Of a stretch of DNA of 64,000 bases, positions 18,088 through 28,365 are shown in pieces (the first letter of the stretch is position 1; each line of letters starts with the position of its first letter). Under the pieces are notes generated by a model. That model did not search any database, was not told the DNA's origin, and worked only from the letters and a program-made list of their open reading frames with translations. The translations under genes were made by a program, and so were the position numbers. The stretch covers positions 1 through 64,000 of the forward strand of contig JBBQCI010000003.1 in the NCBI GenBank assembly GCA_038318565.1, given 5' to 3'. This stretch comes from UBA11346 sp038318565. GTDB taxonomy: Bacteria; Planctomycetota; UBA11346.

Positions 18088-20843
18088 TCTCCCTCGCCCT
18101 ACCGTGGGCTCTGGTCCTGGCCGTGCCGGCGGCAGCCGCATGGTGGTGGCTGGCCCGCCGCGGTCATGGCCGCTGGTGGCGCGCTGTCGTCCTGGCGCTG
18201 CTGGTCCTGGCTGCGTCCCAACCACAGTTTATCCGTGATGACGGTGGCAGTGATGTGATCCTCGTGCTCGACCGCTCGGCCTCAATGGGTGATACGATCC
18301 TCGGCCAGGACGAACTGGTCCGCCTAGTGGCCGATGGTCGCCGCCGTGGCGACCGCTTGGCCGTAGTCGTCGCCGGGACTGCACCGATAGTCGCGCAGGG
18401 TCCGCAGACCACCGGCGTGCCACGCCTGACAGACATTCCGTACGACCCGCAGGGCAGCGATCTGGACGCGGCGCTGGAATCAGCCGCCTCCCTGGTCGCA
18501 CCCGGCCGCTCGGTGCGCGTCGTGCTGGCCAGTGACGGTGAAGCCACCGCCGCCGACCCACGACGTGCAGCAGCGCACCTAGCCATGCTCGGCACCCGGG
18601 TCGATGTCCTGCCGACGACGCGGCCGGCCGGCGCCGATGCCGCCGTCGTCGACATTGACCTCCCAGGCAGTCTGCGTCAGGGAGAAAGTTTCCTCGCCTC
18701 GATTGTGCTGAGTGGAGATCGCCTCGAACAGCGCTCGTGGCGCGTCTTGCGCGACGGTGCTGAGATCGCCAGCGGCAACGCCACGCTGACGCCGGGACGC
18801 CAGACCGCTGTCGCGTTCGCCGATCGCCCACCGCACGCCGGCATGGCCGCCTATACTGTCGATCTCGATGACCGCGACGACCGTCAGCACGCCAACAACC
18901 ACGCCAAGGCGTGGGTGCGGATCGCCGGCGGCGAACGCATTCTGGTCGTCGGCGGCGACGGCACGCGCGGCAACATCGGTCGCGCCCTTGAAGCCGCTGG
19001 CCTGGAGGTTGTTTACCGGGCTGCCGGACCGCTCAGCCTGACCGATCTGCTCGGCTGCCAGGTCCTGGTTCTGGCCGAGGTGCAGGCCAGCCGCATTGGC
19101 CGCGCCGGCATGCAGTCGATCGCCCGCTGGGTCCAGCAGCTGGGTGGCGGGCTGGTCATGACCGGTGGTAAGGCCACGTTTGGATGTGGCGGTTGGTATC
19201 GTAGCCCGGTTGAGCCGATCCTGCCGGTCTCGCTGGATGTACGCGACGAGCACCGTGTGCTGAGCGTGGCGATGGCGATCGCCATCGACCGTTCCGGATC
19301 GATGTCGGTGACCATCCCCGATGGCCGCCAGAAGATCCAGCTGGCCGCCGAAGGCGCCGCCGCCGCCATCGAGCTACTCGGCCCACAGGATCGTATCGCC
19401 GTACTCGCCGTCGACACCGCTCCTCACGAAATCCTGCCGATGAGCAAAGTCACCGATCCCAAGGGCATGGCGCGCGAAGTGTTGGGCATGGAGAGCGCCG
19501 GTGGCGGCATCTACATCTACGAGGCTCTGGCCGCAGCTGGCAAGGAACTACTGCGCACCGACGCCGGCACTCGCCACCTGCTCTTGTTTGCCGATGCCAA
19601 CGATTCGGAAGAACCTGGCGATTACATCAATCTGCTTGCCGAATACCGCAAACACGGCATCACCGTCTCGGTGGTCGGCATGGGCAGCGACACCGATAGC
19701 GACGCCCAATTGCTGATAGACGTAGCCCGCCGGGGTGGAGGACGCATGGCATTCGCTGCCGATCCTGCCGACCTGCCCCGCCTGTTCGCCCAAGAGACGG
19801 TGCTGGTGGCGCGCAATCCGTGGATCGACCAACGGGTCGCGATGCAGCCACAGACCGGCGTCCTGGCGGCCATGCTTGGGGCCAATAGCGGACCCCTGAC
19901 CGAGGCCTGGCCGACCATTCCCGGATACAACCTGACCAACCCGCGCCCGCGTGCCGAGGTCCTGGCCTGGTGTCCTGGCGATCCGCGATCGCCTGCCGCA
20001 GCAGCCTGGAGCATCGGAGCAGGTCGGTCGGTCGCCTTGCCCATCCCGTGCGACGCGGTTGAAGCTCCGGAGTTTGCCGCCTGGTCCGGCTATGCCCAGT
20101 TGCTGTCCTCGTGTGTGCGCTGGGCTGGCGGAAGCGGCGCCGCCGCACCTGGTGGACTGGTCGCCCGACGGCATGGCGGCATGGTGGAGATCCGGCTGGA
20201 ACTTGATCCCGCCCGCCGTTCCGAATGGCCTGACGCACCGCCTGAGGTCCAATTGGTCGGCGACGACCCGAACTTGGCGCAGACCCCGCTCGTGCTTAAC
20301 CCGATGGATGATGGCATCTGGTCGACCGAGGTCCGACTGACCGGCGACCGCCCGATGGTTCCGGTCGTGCGCCTGGGTGATTCCACGCTGCTTGGACCGG
20401 CCCTGGCTCTGCCGATGCCGGCTGAAGTCGCGCCACGCCGCGATCTGCCCGACGGGACGGCTGTTTTGGCCGAAATTGCCAGCGTCACTGGCGGCAATGT
20501 CCAGGGCGACCTCCTGAAAATCTGGGATAATCCTCCCAGCCGAGGCGTAGCCAGGGCTCTGGCCACCTGGCTGGTTGCTGCGGCGCTGGTCATATTAATT
20601 GGCGAGGTTGGGGTACGCAGATTACGCCTCATGCTGCCGCATTGGCGCTCACGGTGGTCGTGGAAGATCGCTTGGCGTCGAACGAATCGGAAGTCAGCCG
20701 CTGCGATTTCATCTGTGGCCAACCCACCAACCAATCCAACCCCAGTGATCCTGGCGACCACCATCGAACAAGGACCGCCGCCAATACCGCCCACGATAGG
20801 CAGCATGGCCGACGCCCTCGACGAGATCCGCAAGCGGCGTTGA
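18084..20843 (+). CDS. Large membrane protein with two VWA domains and a glutamine-amidotransferase-like domain
   Basis: 919 aa. Two N-terminal transmembrane segments are followed by a first VWA domain with an intact site DRSAS (near residue 60). A Rossmann-like domain resembling class I glutamine amidotransferases spans about 285-385 (GERILVVGGDG to GGGLVMTGG), and a second VWA domain with DRSGS lies near 398. A transmembrane helix is at about 820-842, then a basic cytoplasmic tail. I see no catalytic triad in the amidotransferase-like part. This architecture is common in planctomycetes and Verrucomicrobia. ATG 18084 overlaps the previous stop; an upstream ATG in frame lies inside that gene. 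Confidence 0.88.
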   Translation: MISLALPWALVLAVPAAAAWWWLARRGHGRWWRAVVLALLVLAASQPQFIRDDGGSDVILVLDRSASMGDTILGQDELVRLVADGRRRGDRLAVVVAGTAPIVAQGPQTTGVPRLTDIPYDPQGSDLDAALESAASLVAPGRSVRVVLASDGEATAADPRRAAAHLAMLGTRVDVLPTTRPAGADAAVVDIDLPGSLRQGESFLASIVLSGDRLEQRSWRVLRDGAEIASGNATLTPGRQTAVAFADRPPHAGMAAYTVDLDDRDDRQHANNHAKAWVRIAGGERILVVGGDGTRGNIGRALEAAGLEVVYRAAGPLSLTDLLGCQVLVLAEVQASRIGRAGMQSIARWVQQLGGGLVMTGGKATFGCGGWYRSPVEPILPVSLDVRDEHRVLSVAMAIAIDRSGSMSVTIPDGRQKIQLAAEGAAAAIELLGPQDRIAVLAVDTAPHEILPMSKVTDPKGMAREVLGMESAGGGIYIYEALAAAGKELLRTDAGTRHLLLFADANDSEEPGDYINLLAEYRKHGITVSVVGMGSDTDSDAQLLIDVARRGGGRMAFAADPADLPRLFAQETVLVARNPWIDQRVAMQPQTGVLAAMLGANSGPLTEAWPTIPGYNLTNPRPRAEVLAWCPGDPRSPAAAAWSIGAGRSVALPIPCDAVEAPEFAAWSGYAQLLSSCVRWAGGSGAAAPGGLVARRHGGMVEIRLELDPARRSEWPDAPPEVQLVGDDPNLAQTPLVLNPMDDGIWSTEVRLTGDRPMVPVVRLGDSTLLGPALALPMPAEVAPRRDLPDGTAVLAEIASVTGGNVQGDLLKIWDNPPSRGVARALATWLVAAALVILIGEVGVRRLRLMLPHWRSRWSWKIAWRRTNRKSAAAISSVANPPTNPTPVILATTIEQGPPPIPPTIGSMADALDEIRKRR

Positions 20844-20846
20844 AAC

Positions 20847-21911
20847 CTACTTCGCGTGCTTCAGCGCCTCGGCCAAGGCGTCGAATTCACGCGGCTTGGG
20901 TGCGGTAATGTGGATCTTGTCGCCACCCGCTGGATCTGGCACTTCGACCTTCCAGGCGTGCAGCATGTGGCGAGGTGCCTGAATCGGATCGCGGCGATCG
21001 CCATGACGGCGGTCGCCATAGAGCGAATGCCCCATTTCGGCAAAGTGGATACGGATCTGGTGATGCCGGCCGGTCTTCGGCTGCACCTTCACCAGCGAGC
21101 CGTAGGCGCCCAGCTTCTCAAGCACCGTCCACGTGGTGGTCGCACCACGGGCGTCGGCGCCGTGCCCGCTGGCCCAGGTTTCAAATCCCTGACCTTTCTC
21201 CTTCTGCACCAAATAGCTGCGGTACTCGCCGCTGTCGCGCGGGTGGCCGCGGACGATCGCGAGATAGGTTTTCTGCACCAGGTGCTCGCGGAATGATTCC
21301 TCGAGCTGCCGCGCCACCCGTTCGTGACGAGCGAACAGCACGACACCGCTAGTATCGGCATCGATGCGATGGACCGGGATGATGCCGGCGCCCAACGGCG
21401 AGGCCTTCAGGATGTCGAGCAAACTCCAGCTTTTGGCCGCGTCGGTTGGGGTGACCGGAAGCCAGGCCGGCTTATCGTAGGCGATGAAGCCCTGGGCATC
21501 AAAGACGATACGCTTGGGATCGAAAAGGTGCTCCTGGGGAGCCAATTCGGCAAAGACGTCGACCGTCTCACCGGTCTTGACCTGACGGCTGGCAAACGTT
21601 TCGACTGCGCCATCAACACGCACGCAGCCGCACTCGATCAGGCGCTTGGCCTCACGAACACTGATGCCGTGCTGCTGGCGCGCGACATAGGCAGACAGCC
21701 GCGTGCCGCCTTCGACACCAACCCGCTTGGCTCCGGGAGCAGGCATCCACACTGGGCCGCTGCTCTTCCGTTTGGCCTTGCTCTTACCCTTGCCGCCAGC
21801 TTTCTGTTCGGCTTTGCCCTTTTTTTCACGCCGGGCCAGGCCGGTTTCGAAGCTGGACATTTCGGCGCGCATGTCGCCGAGGTCGAGCTTCCAATTGCGC
21901 TTACCGGTCAC
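20847..21911 (-). CDS. RluA-family 23S rRNA pseudouridine synthase
   Basis: 354 aa. After a Lys-rich low-complexity N-terminus (about residues 25-55) comes an S4 RNA-binding domain (residues 70-120) and the RluA/C/D catalytic domain with HRIDADTSGVVLFA, where the Asp is the catalytic residue. It isomerises uridine to pseudouridine, most likely in 23S rRNA. The start overlaps the stop of the upstream secreted-protein gene (ATGA). The precise target (RluC or RluD type) cannot be fixed. Confidence 0.92.
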   Translation of the reverse strand: MTGKRNWKLDLGDMRAEMSSFETGLARREKKGKAEQKAGGKGKSKAKRKSSGPVWMPAPGAKRVGVEGGTRLSAYVARQQHGISVREAKRLIECGCVRVDGAVETFASRQVKTGETVDVFAELAPQEHLFDPKRIVFDAQGFIAYDKPAWLPVTPTDAAKSWSLLDILKASPLGAGIIPVHRIDADTSGVVLFARHERVARQLEESFREHLVQKTYLAIVRGHPRDSGEYRSYLVQKEKGQGFETWASGHGADARGATTTWTVLEKLGAYGSLVKVQPKTGRHHQIRIHFAEMGHSLYGDRRHGDRRDPIQAPRHMLHAWKVEVPDPAGGDKIHITAPKPREFDALAEALKHAK

Positions 21912-22483
21912 TGTCCGCCCATGCCGCCCATGCCGCCCATGGTCTGATAGTCAGCGGGAACTTCGAAGAGGTCGGCCTTCTGGGCGCCGATCTTATAGTT
22001 GCTGCAGTCCAGCTGTCCCTTGCCGTCGGCCGGCTTGGCCCGGACCAGCACAGCCTGCTTGCTGTCGATCCAGGCGGTCCCCTTGTCGCCGTTGCCGGAA
22101 ACCCATTCGTAGCGATCGCAAGCGACTCCGTTGATCGTCTCGCTGCCAGACTTGGTAAAGCTGGCCTTGGGGTCCTGCGTCGGATCCTTGACCTGCATCA
22201 TCTTCTCATTGAGCGGCATGGTCATCGCCATCTTCTGCTCGGTCATCAGCATGATCATCTGCTTCAGATCCTTGCGCACGATCACGACCATGGCGCCTTC
22301 CTTCGAGGTGATCTCCATGCGCTGCTTGTCGGCTCCACCGACGATCATGCGGCCGTTACCCTTCTCGTCAGCCTTGCTACCGCTGAAGGCGATGTCGCAG
22401 GCGAACGCTGCGGGCTGCTTGAAGGGCAATTCGGCTGCAGCGGCCGAGACGAGGACAAGGGCGAGCAGGATGAGGGTGCGCAT
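21908..22483 (-). CDS. Secreted DUF4412-like protein
   Basis: 191 aa with a signal peptide (MRTLILLALVLVSAAAA). The body is rich in short beta strands and Met (KDLKQMIMLMTEQKMAMTM), matching DUF4412/LolA-like proteins, which are extracytoplasmic and of unknown function. It ends in a Gly-Met repeat (MGGMGGMGG). It is translationally coupled to the downstream pseudouridine synthase gene, and divergent from the membrane protein at 22572 with 88 bp between starts. Confidence 0.75.
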   Translation of the reverse strand: MRTLILLALVLVSAAAAELPFKQPAAFACDIAFSGSKADEKGNGRMIVGGADKQRMEITSKEGAMVVIVRKDLKQMIMLMTEQKMAMTMPLNEKMMQVKDPTQDPKASFTKSGSETINGVACDRYEWVSGNGDKGTAWIDSKQAVLVRAKPADGKGQLDCSNYKIGAQKADLFEVPADYQTMGGMGGMGGQ

Positions 22484-22571
22484 GCCATGTTTGTCGTCGG
22501 GTGTCGGATCAGGGCAAGCGACGAGCTACCGCCCCCTGGTGCATCCGCCCAGCTGCGATCTGCTGCCGCGC

Positions 22572-23273
22572 ATGCGACGCGCCCTCGCTGCCGGCCTCGC
22601 CGGCATGCGCACCAACCTCAAGCCAGGCCTGCTGTTGTGGGCGGTTGGCACCACCCTGGTTCTGCTCTACGCCCTGGTCCCGGCCGCTCGCCCGGCCTAC
22701 GATCGGGTGGAAGGCTGGCAGCGCGACTGGGGGCTGTGGTTCTCAGCACTGAGCACTGGTCTGTGCGGCGCCGTCCTGCCCTGGATGTTCCTTATCGCGT
22801 TGGGACGCATGCCGCCAGGCGGGCGGATCCGTCAACTCGTCTTCCTGATCGTCTTCTGGATCTATCGTGGCCTGGAGGTGGCGCTGTTCTACCAGTTGCA
22901 AACCCACCTGTTCGGCGAAGCGCGCAATCCCCTGGATGGTTCGGTCAACGCCGCCGTCGTACTGAAGAAGATGGCGCTCGACATGCTGGTCTACACCGCC
23001 TTCTGGAGCATCCCGACCACGACGTTGGTGTACGCCTGGTGGGAGGACAGCGGCGGAAACTGGCAACGTTTTCGCGCTAGCCTGAGCCGCGAGATGTTCA
23101 CCGTCAAAATCCCCTCGGTCATCCTTGCCGCCTGGATGGTCTGGGCCCCCTCGGTGTGCCTCGTCTACAGCCTGCCTTCGGCCCTGCAGGTGCCGATCTT
23201 CAGCGTCGTGCTGTGCTTCTGGGTCCTCACCGTCGCTGTGCTCGCGGGCCGCAAGGCGGACCAGAAAGTCTAA
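22572..23273 (+). CDS. Integral membrane protein, possibly Mpv17/PMP22-like
   Basis: 233 aa from ATG 22572; a longer open frame upstream is antisense to the DUF4412-like gene and rejected. About five hydrophobic helices. The C-terminal region (IPSVILAAWMVWAPSVCLVY, then SLPSALQVPI and FWVL) recalls the Mpv17/PMP22 C-terminal signature of W, P and a final FW motif, but this is by eye only. It overlaps the convergent sugar kinase gene by 4 bp at the stops. Confidence 0.7.
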   Translation: MRRALAAGLAGMRTNLKPGLLLWAVGTTLVLLYALVPAARPAYDRVEGWQRDWGLWFSALSTGLCGAVLPWMFLIALGRMPPGGRIRQLVFLIVFWIYRGLEVALFYQLQTHLFGEARNPLDGSVNAAVVLKKMALDMLVYTAFWSIPTTTLVYAWWEDSGGNWQRFRASLSREMFTVKIPSVILAAWMVWAPSVCLVYSLPSALQVPIFSVVLCFWVLTVAVLAGRKADQKV

Positions 23274-24361
23274 CGCTGGACGCGCGCGCTGCCGCCCTTG
23301 ACCAGGGCCTCGACCTCGGACTTGGTCGCCATCGAGGTGTCGCCCGGGGTGGTCATGGCGAGGGCGCCATGCGCCGCACCGTAATCGACCGCGGCCTGCG
23401 GGCCGAACCCGGCAAGGAATCCGTAGGCCAGGCCTGAAGCGAACGAATCACCACCGCCGACCCGATCGAGGATTTCCAGGTGGTTGCGCTGTGGAGCCTG
23501 GTAGAAGCGCCCGTCCTGCCACAACACGGCGCTCCAGTCGTTGTCCGAGGCGCTGTGCACTTCGCGCAGGGTGGTGGCGACGACCTGGAAATTGGGATAG
23601 GCTTTGGTGACCTCACCGATCATCGCCTGAAAATTAGCGGGATCGAGGGCACTACGATGCTCGTTCAGTCCAGGCACGGCGAAACCGAGCGCCATGGTGA
23701 AGTCCTCTTCGTTGCCGATCATCACGTCGACATGACGAGCGATCTCGCGGTTGACCTCTTGGGCACGCTTGGATCCGCCATAGGCCTTCCACAGACTCGG
23801 GCGGAAGTTGAGATCATAGCTGACGATGGTGCCGTGGCGATGCGCTGCCTTGGCCGCCTCGATGGCAACCTCGGGCGTGTGTTCGCCAAGCGCTGCGAAA
23901 ATGCCACCGGTGTGGAACCAACGCACCCCTCTGCGTCCAAAAATATCATCCCAGTCGAAGTCCCCCGGCTTGAGCTGGCTGACCGCGGTATGGCCGCGGT
24001 CTGAACAACCCACCGCACCGCGCGCACCGAAGCCACGCTCGGTGAAGTTGAGACCCACCCGAACTGATCGGCCGAGGCCGTCGTACGGCACCCATTTCAG
24101 CAGGCTGGTATCGACACCGCCCTGGAGAATGAGGTCCTCGACGAGATGACCTACTGGATTGTCCGGGAAGGCACTGGCGACAGCTGAACGCAGTCCGAAA
24201 CAACGGCGCAGTCCGCGGGCGACGTTGTACTCACCGCCACCCTCCCAGGCCTGGAAGCTGCGCGTGGTGTGGATGCGACCCTCGCCCGGATCAAGGCGCA
24301 GCATGATTTCGCCGAGCGACAGGGCATCCCAGGTGACGGATTCACGGGTCTTGATCTGCAT
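23270..24361 (-). CDS. PfkB-family sugar kinase, probably 2-keto-3-deoxygluconate kinase
   Basis: PfkB fold with the anion-hole/catalytic motif DRVGGGDSFASGL near residue 305 and the N-terminal GEIMLRLDP plus the sugar-binding GGGEYNVA segment. These features, including the long insert after residue 215, fit KdgK-type kinases that phosphorylate 2-keto-3-deoxygluconate for the Entner-Doudoroff or uronate routes; fructokinase is an alternative. ATG 24361 fits the family start; ATG 24409 would add 16 residues. Neither has a strong ribosome binding site. The gene is next to an alpha-mannosidase gene on the same strand. Confidence 0.85.
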   Translation of the reverse strand: MQIKTRESVTWDALSLGEIMLRLDPGEGRIHTTRSFQAWEGGGEYNVARGLRRCFGLRSAVASAFPDNPVGHLVEDLILQGGVDTSLLKWVPYDGLGRSVRVGLNFTERGFGARGAVGCSDRGHTAVSQLKPGDFDWDDIFGRRGVRWFHTGGIFAALGEHTPEVAIEAAKAAHRHGTIVSYDLNFRPSLWKAYGGSKRAQEVNREIARHVDVMIGNEEDFTMALGFAVPGLNEHRSALDPANFQAMIGEVTKAYPNFQVVATTLREVHSASDNDWSAVLWQDGRFYQAPQRNHLEILDRVGGGDSFASGLAYGFLAGFGPQAAVDYGAAHGALAMTTPGDTSMATKSEVEALVKGGSARVQR

Positions 24362-24511
24362 GGTCCAGGCAGTCTGCCGACGTCCCTGCTTGTGCCAAAT
24401 CCATTTCATATGCTGCTGTTGCTGCTGTTATTTCCACCAGCAGAATACCATCACCGATCGGCAGCGGCTCACGGCCGAACTGGAGAACGTCCAGCACAAC
24501 GGCTTTGCCGA

Positions 24512-27478
24512 CTAGCGCCGCTGCAGGCGCAGCGTCCGTACGGCATAAGGTGGCATCTCCACCTCGACAACCCTGGCCCGCTTCGGCAAGGCTTTGGGGT
24601 GTTCCTCCAGCAGATCGGTCTGCGCCGCGCCGCGTAGTGCGATGGTCGTCCGCAGATGCAGGGTGGCGCGTGTGCCGTGCGTCTCGTGAATCCGCACCAC
24701 CAGATCGTCGCCGTCATCTGAACGCTTCACCGCACTGACCGCCACATCGGGATGATCGATGATCGCAATTGGCGACGGATCGGCCTTGCCGCCACGACTG
24801 CCATGGCCGACACGCAACGGATGATTGAGGTCATGAGCCTCGCGCACAACTGCACCATCAGCGTGGTCGCCGGCATGCGGGTAGATGGCATAAGTGAACA
24901 CATGCGCACCGCGATCCGCATCAGGATCGGGAAATCCCGGTGATCGCAGCATTGCAAGATCCAGGACTCCGCCATCCAGGCGATAGCCGTACTTTCCATC
25001 ATTGAGCAGAGCGACACCAAAACCACGTTCGCTGAGATCGACCCACTCATGTGCGGGAACCTCATAGCGGGCTGCGTCCCACGAGGTGTTGGCATGAGTT
25101 GGTCTGGCAAGCGAACCGAAAGCAACTGCGCACCGCGCCTCGCCGGGATCGACCGTGGTCGGGAAACGCACTCGCAGCATGCAGCCGCGCTCTTGCCAGT
25201 CGACCACGGTGCGGAATTCCAACCGACGAGAGCCGGCGGCCAGCACGATGCGCTGGGTGATGGTCGAAACTCCGATGCGCCACGTCTGTTCGATGATCGC
25301 CTCGGGTCCTGCGATCATTGTCCTGGTGGTGACCAGGACCGGACGCCTCGCCTCTTGCCGCAAATAGTCCATGGAGAAATCCCAGGCATCGCCACTGTCA
25401 GCGAAGCACAGTAGATCGTTGCCAGGCGCAGCCAGCGTTTCGCGTCCGCCCTCCAGCAGGGTCAATGAGCGTAACCGGCCATCGTCCGCGAAGCGGGCGC
25501 GCACGATGCCATTGTCGAGCAGGTTGTCGTGTGCGGTCAGACCGGCCCCAGGTTCGGCGCACGCCTCGCCCAGGCTAACGCACGCTAGGCCAGCCGCCTC
25601 AACGCGATGCCAGCGGTCACCTGCGCACAGCCATCCCTGGCGCGACCAGGACAAGTCGTTGACCACCCATGTGCCAGCGGGCAGGGCGGCATCTGCAGTG
25701 GCAATCAGTCCGTCCAATTCGGCGAGTATGTCCAGACTACGCGCCTCTGCCTCGCGATAAACTCGACCAATCGAAGAGCCGGGCAGGATGTCATGAAACT
25801 GATGCAGCAGAACTTCTCGCCAGATCCGGTCGAAACGGTCCTGCGGCCACGTCTCTCCGGACAGCCACGCGCGCGTGCATGCCGTTTCTGCTGAACGCAG
25901 ACGCCACTCCAGCTGTCGGTTCAGGCGTTTCAGGCGTCCCTGAGTGGTGAAGGTGCCCTGGTGGCATTCCAAATACAGCTCACCGCGCCAGGTAGCAAAG
26001 ACAGAACGATCCTGGTCGATGCGGGAGAAGAACTGCTCGGCCGGCTCGCAGACCGTCCGCGGTACACCATCGAGATCCGTGAGCCGCGCCAGGCGTTCGA
26101 GGTGTTCTTCGCCAGGTCCACCGCCACCGTCGCCGATACCAAACGGCAGCAGCATACGATCTGAACGGGTTGCGTCGCGGAACTCGCTCACCGCTTTGCG
26201 CAGCGACGACGGCCGTGCAGCACTGTTGTAGGTGCCTTCCGGCGGCAGATGGGCGAGCACTTCGCTACCATCCAGGCCCTGCCAGCGGAAGGTATGATGC
26301 GGAAACGCATTCACCCGACTCCACGACAATTTGATGGTCTGGAACCACTCGACCCCCGCTTGGCAGAGCAGTTGCGGCAAGGCGGCCGAATAGCCGAATA
26401 CATCGGGCAACCAGCACATCCGCATGGTGCGACCAGCATACCGACGCCAGGCACGCTGGCCCTGGACCAGCTGCCGGACCAGGGATTCACCGGAGACCAA
26501 GTTGGTGTCGCTCTCGACCCACATCGCTCCCTGGGGCTCGATACGGCCTTCGCGAAGTCGACGGACGACTTGGCGAAACAGAGCCGGATGATCCACCTCA
26601 ATCCAAGCCAACTGCTGCGGCTGCGACAGGCCAAAAATGTAATCGGGATAGGTCTCAATGTTGCGCAGCGCGGTCGACAGTGTTCGTGCCGCCTTGCGCC
26701 GGGTCTCGCGTAGCGGCCATAGCCAGGCGAGGTCGAGATGGGCGTGACCGATGCAGCTGACGGTCGGGCGGTTCGGCGCACCGCGCGCCGCCAACAGCGG
26801 AGCCAGGGCGGTGCGCGCCGCAGCTACCGTGGCATCATCCGGCTGGCTCAGCTTGGGCGCCCACGCATCCAGCACCTGTCGGAGCGCGGACTTCCGTGGC
26901 TCCTGGTCAGGAAGAGCGGCCAGGAGATCAGCGAGCACTTCCCAGTCCCAGGCCAATGCACGGAGGGCGGGACGGACGGTGGCGATCCGAGCTTCGACGA
27001 TGGCTCCACCGTGGCGCAGCTTGCCAAAGAGATCGTTGTTGGCCCCGTCGCCCCAGAGTTCAATGGCTTCCCCGCCGCGACTGCGTGCCAGTAGCGGCAT
27101 GATGCGCTTACCCGGCATACCCAGGCTGAGATCGAAGTCGCTGGCGATGCAGGTCAGTCCACGATCTGGGTTGCCCTTTGCATCAACGACCAGCAGTTCG
27201 CCCCCCATGTCGATTAGTGCCACAATCTGGCGTCCGCGTGCCGAATTCGGGACCCGCCCGGTAAAATGGAACCAGGCGCAATCGAACAGATTCGTTCCCC
27301 AGCGATCGCCCGGCTTGACCACCTGACGTTGACCACGCCGCCGCTGCGCGAACGGTACTGGCTCTGGCGTCCGCCACAGTTCGATGTGCAGATCGGCCGC
27401 ACTCGTGAAGGCCTGGTCGTGGAGCTTGGCTGCTAGGTGGCGGTGGTCAGGACGGGCGAGGTCGTGCGGGAAGGGCAT
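24512..27478 (-). CDS. GH38 alpha-mannosidase
   Basis: 988 aa. The glycoside hydrolase family 38 catalytic domain carries the zinc-binding motif GHAHLDLAWLWPLRET near residue 244 and the nucleophile region WLPDVFGYS near residue 356 (the Asp). Central three-helix and C-terminal beta domains complete the usual architecture. The enzyme removes alpha-mannose from glycans with retention. There is no signal peptide, so it is likely cytoplasmic and acts on imported oligosaccharides. A divergent AraC regulator gene (27553) is the likely controller. The sugar kinase gene lies 150 bp downstream. Confidence 0.95.
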   Translation of the reverse strand: MPFPHDLARPDHRHLAAKLHDQAFTSAADLHIELWRTPEPVPFAQRRRGQRQVVKPGDRWGTNLFDCAWFHFTGRVPNSARGRQIVALIDMGGELLVVDAKGNPDRGLTCIASDFDLSLGMPGKRIMPLLARSRGGEAIELWGDGANNDLFGKLRHGGAIVEARIATVRPALRALAWDWEVLADLLAALPDQEPRKSALRQVLDAWAPKLSQPDDATVAAARTALAPLLAARGAPNRPTVSCIGHAHLDLAWLWPLRETRRKAARTLSTALRNIETYPDYIFGLSQPQQLAWIEVDHPALFRQVVRRLREGRIEPQGAMWVESDTNLVSGESLVRQLVQGQRAWRRYAGRTMRMCWLPDVFGYSAALPQLLCQAGVEWFQTIKLSWSRVNAFPHHTFRWQGLDGSEVLAHLPPEGTYNSAARPSSLRKAVSEFRDATRSDRMLLPFGIGDGGGGPGEEHLERLARLTDLDGVPRTVCEPAEQFFSRIDQDRSVFATWRGELYLECHQGTFTTQGRLKRLNRQLEWRLRSAETACTRAWLSGETWPQDRFDRIWREVLLHQFHDILPGSSIGRVYREAEARSLDILAELDGLIATADAALPAGTWVVNDLSWSRQGWLCAGDRWHRVEAAGLACVSLGEACAEPGAGLTAHDNLLDNGIVRARFADDGRLRSLTLLEGGRETLAAPGNDLLCFADSGDAWDFSMDYLRQEARRPVLVTTRTMIAGPEAIIEQTWRIGVSTITQRIVLAAGSRRLEFRTVVDWQERGCMLRVRFPTTVDPGEARCAVAFGSLARPTHANTSWDAARYEVPAHEWVDLSERGFGVALLNDGKYGYRLDGGVLDLAMLRSPGFPDPDADRGAHVFTYAIYPHAGDHADGAVVREAHDLNHPLRVGHGSRGGKADPSPIAIIDHPDVAVSAVKRSDDGDDLVVRIHETHGTRATLHLRTTIALRGAAQTDLLEEHPKALPKRARVVEVEMPPYAVRTLRLQRR

Positions 27479-27552
27479 GCCCTATTCTTGCAGCGTCCCC
27501 TCGTGGTGCTTCCCCACCATTGCCGCGCCTCTTACCCAGGGATGATGCCAGG

Positions 27553-28365
27553 ATGGACCTGCTCCGTTGGGATCGCTGCGATTGGCATCTGCCACATCTC
27601 CGGGTTTCGCGACACCGTTTGGATGCCGGCACGTCGGTCTCGCCCCACCGCCACGATTTCGCCGAATGGCTGTGGGTGGAATCTGGCCGTCTTCGGCATC
27701 AGCAAATAGGCTCTGGTGAGCGTGAATTGACCCGTGGCGATGCCTGCTTTCTGGCACCTGGCGCAGGTCATTGCCTGACTGGATTAGATGGCGCTGTGAT
27801 GGTCACAGCGTCGATGTCCGCCAGCGCCTGGCGCCGTCTCCGGCAACGCCACGGCTCACTCGCTAGCTGGCCTTGGGCCGAGCCGGTCGTCCACCTGGAT
27901 GACCGGCAGTTGGGCTGGATGTCGGGGGCCGTATCCGACCTGCCTTCCACCCGGCAGGATGCCTGCGATGCTGACTGGTTCGTCAGCGGCATGCTGCGCA
28001 CCCTTCGTCAGTCAGACCGGCCGGTCGGAGCCCCACCATGGCTCGCCAGCGCAATCGCCCGCCTGTCCGACCCACAGCGCTTGGTGATCGGTCTGCCTGC
28101 CCTGGTCGGGTTGAGCGGCCGCAGCAGCGCCCATGTCAGCCGCGCCGTGCGCGAGCATTATGGCTGCACCGCCAGCGAACTGGTGCTGCGGTTGCGCCTA
28201 GACCTCGCGGCCCGCGAATTGCGTCTGAGCAATCGTCCGATCCTGGAACTGTCCCAGGCCTGCGGCTTCGCCAGCCTGGCGCATTTCTACCGCTCGTTCG
28301 CAGCTCGTTTCAAGTCGACCCCTGCCGCGTTCCGCCATGCTGCGGTCGATATTACCCCGGATTAA
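27553..28365 (+). CDS. AraC-family transcriptional regulator
   Basis: 270 aa. N-terminal cupin-like sensor with HRHDFAEWLWVESG and a GDACFLAPG strand; C-terminal pair of helix-turn-helix motifs, the second ending in LSQACGFASLAHFYRSF as in AraC/XylS proteins. It probably senses a sugar and activates the divergent alpha-mannosidase gene 74 bp away. ATG 27553 gives a normal N-terminus. Its stop overlaps that of the convergent HTH-protein gene by 4 bp. Confidence 0.93.
   Translation: MDLLRWDRCDWHLPHLRVSRHRLDAGTSVSPHRHDFAEWLWVESGRLRHQQIGSGERELTRGDACFLAPGAGHCLTGLDGAVMVTASMSASAWRRLRQRHGSLASWPWAEPVVHLDDRQLGWMSGAVSDLPSTRQDACDADWFVSGMLRTLRQSDRPVGAPPWLASAIARLSDPQRLVIGLPALVGLSGRSSAHVSRAVREHYGCTASELVLRLRLDLAARELRLSNRPILELSQACGFASLAHFYRSFAARFKSTPAAFRHAAVDITPD

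Noticed and set aside
22131..22571. N-terminal extension of the 22572 membrane protein
   Set aside because: The extra part is antisense to the DUF4412-like gene and has no ribosome binding site; ATG 22572 gives a sensible membrane protein.
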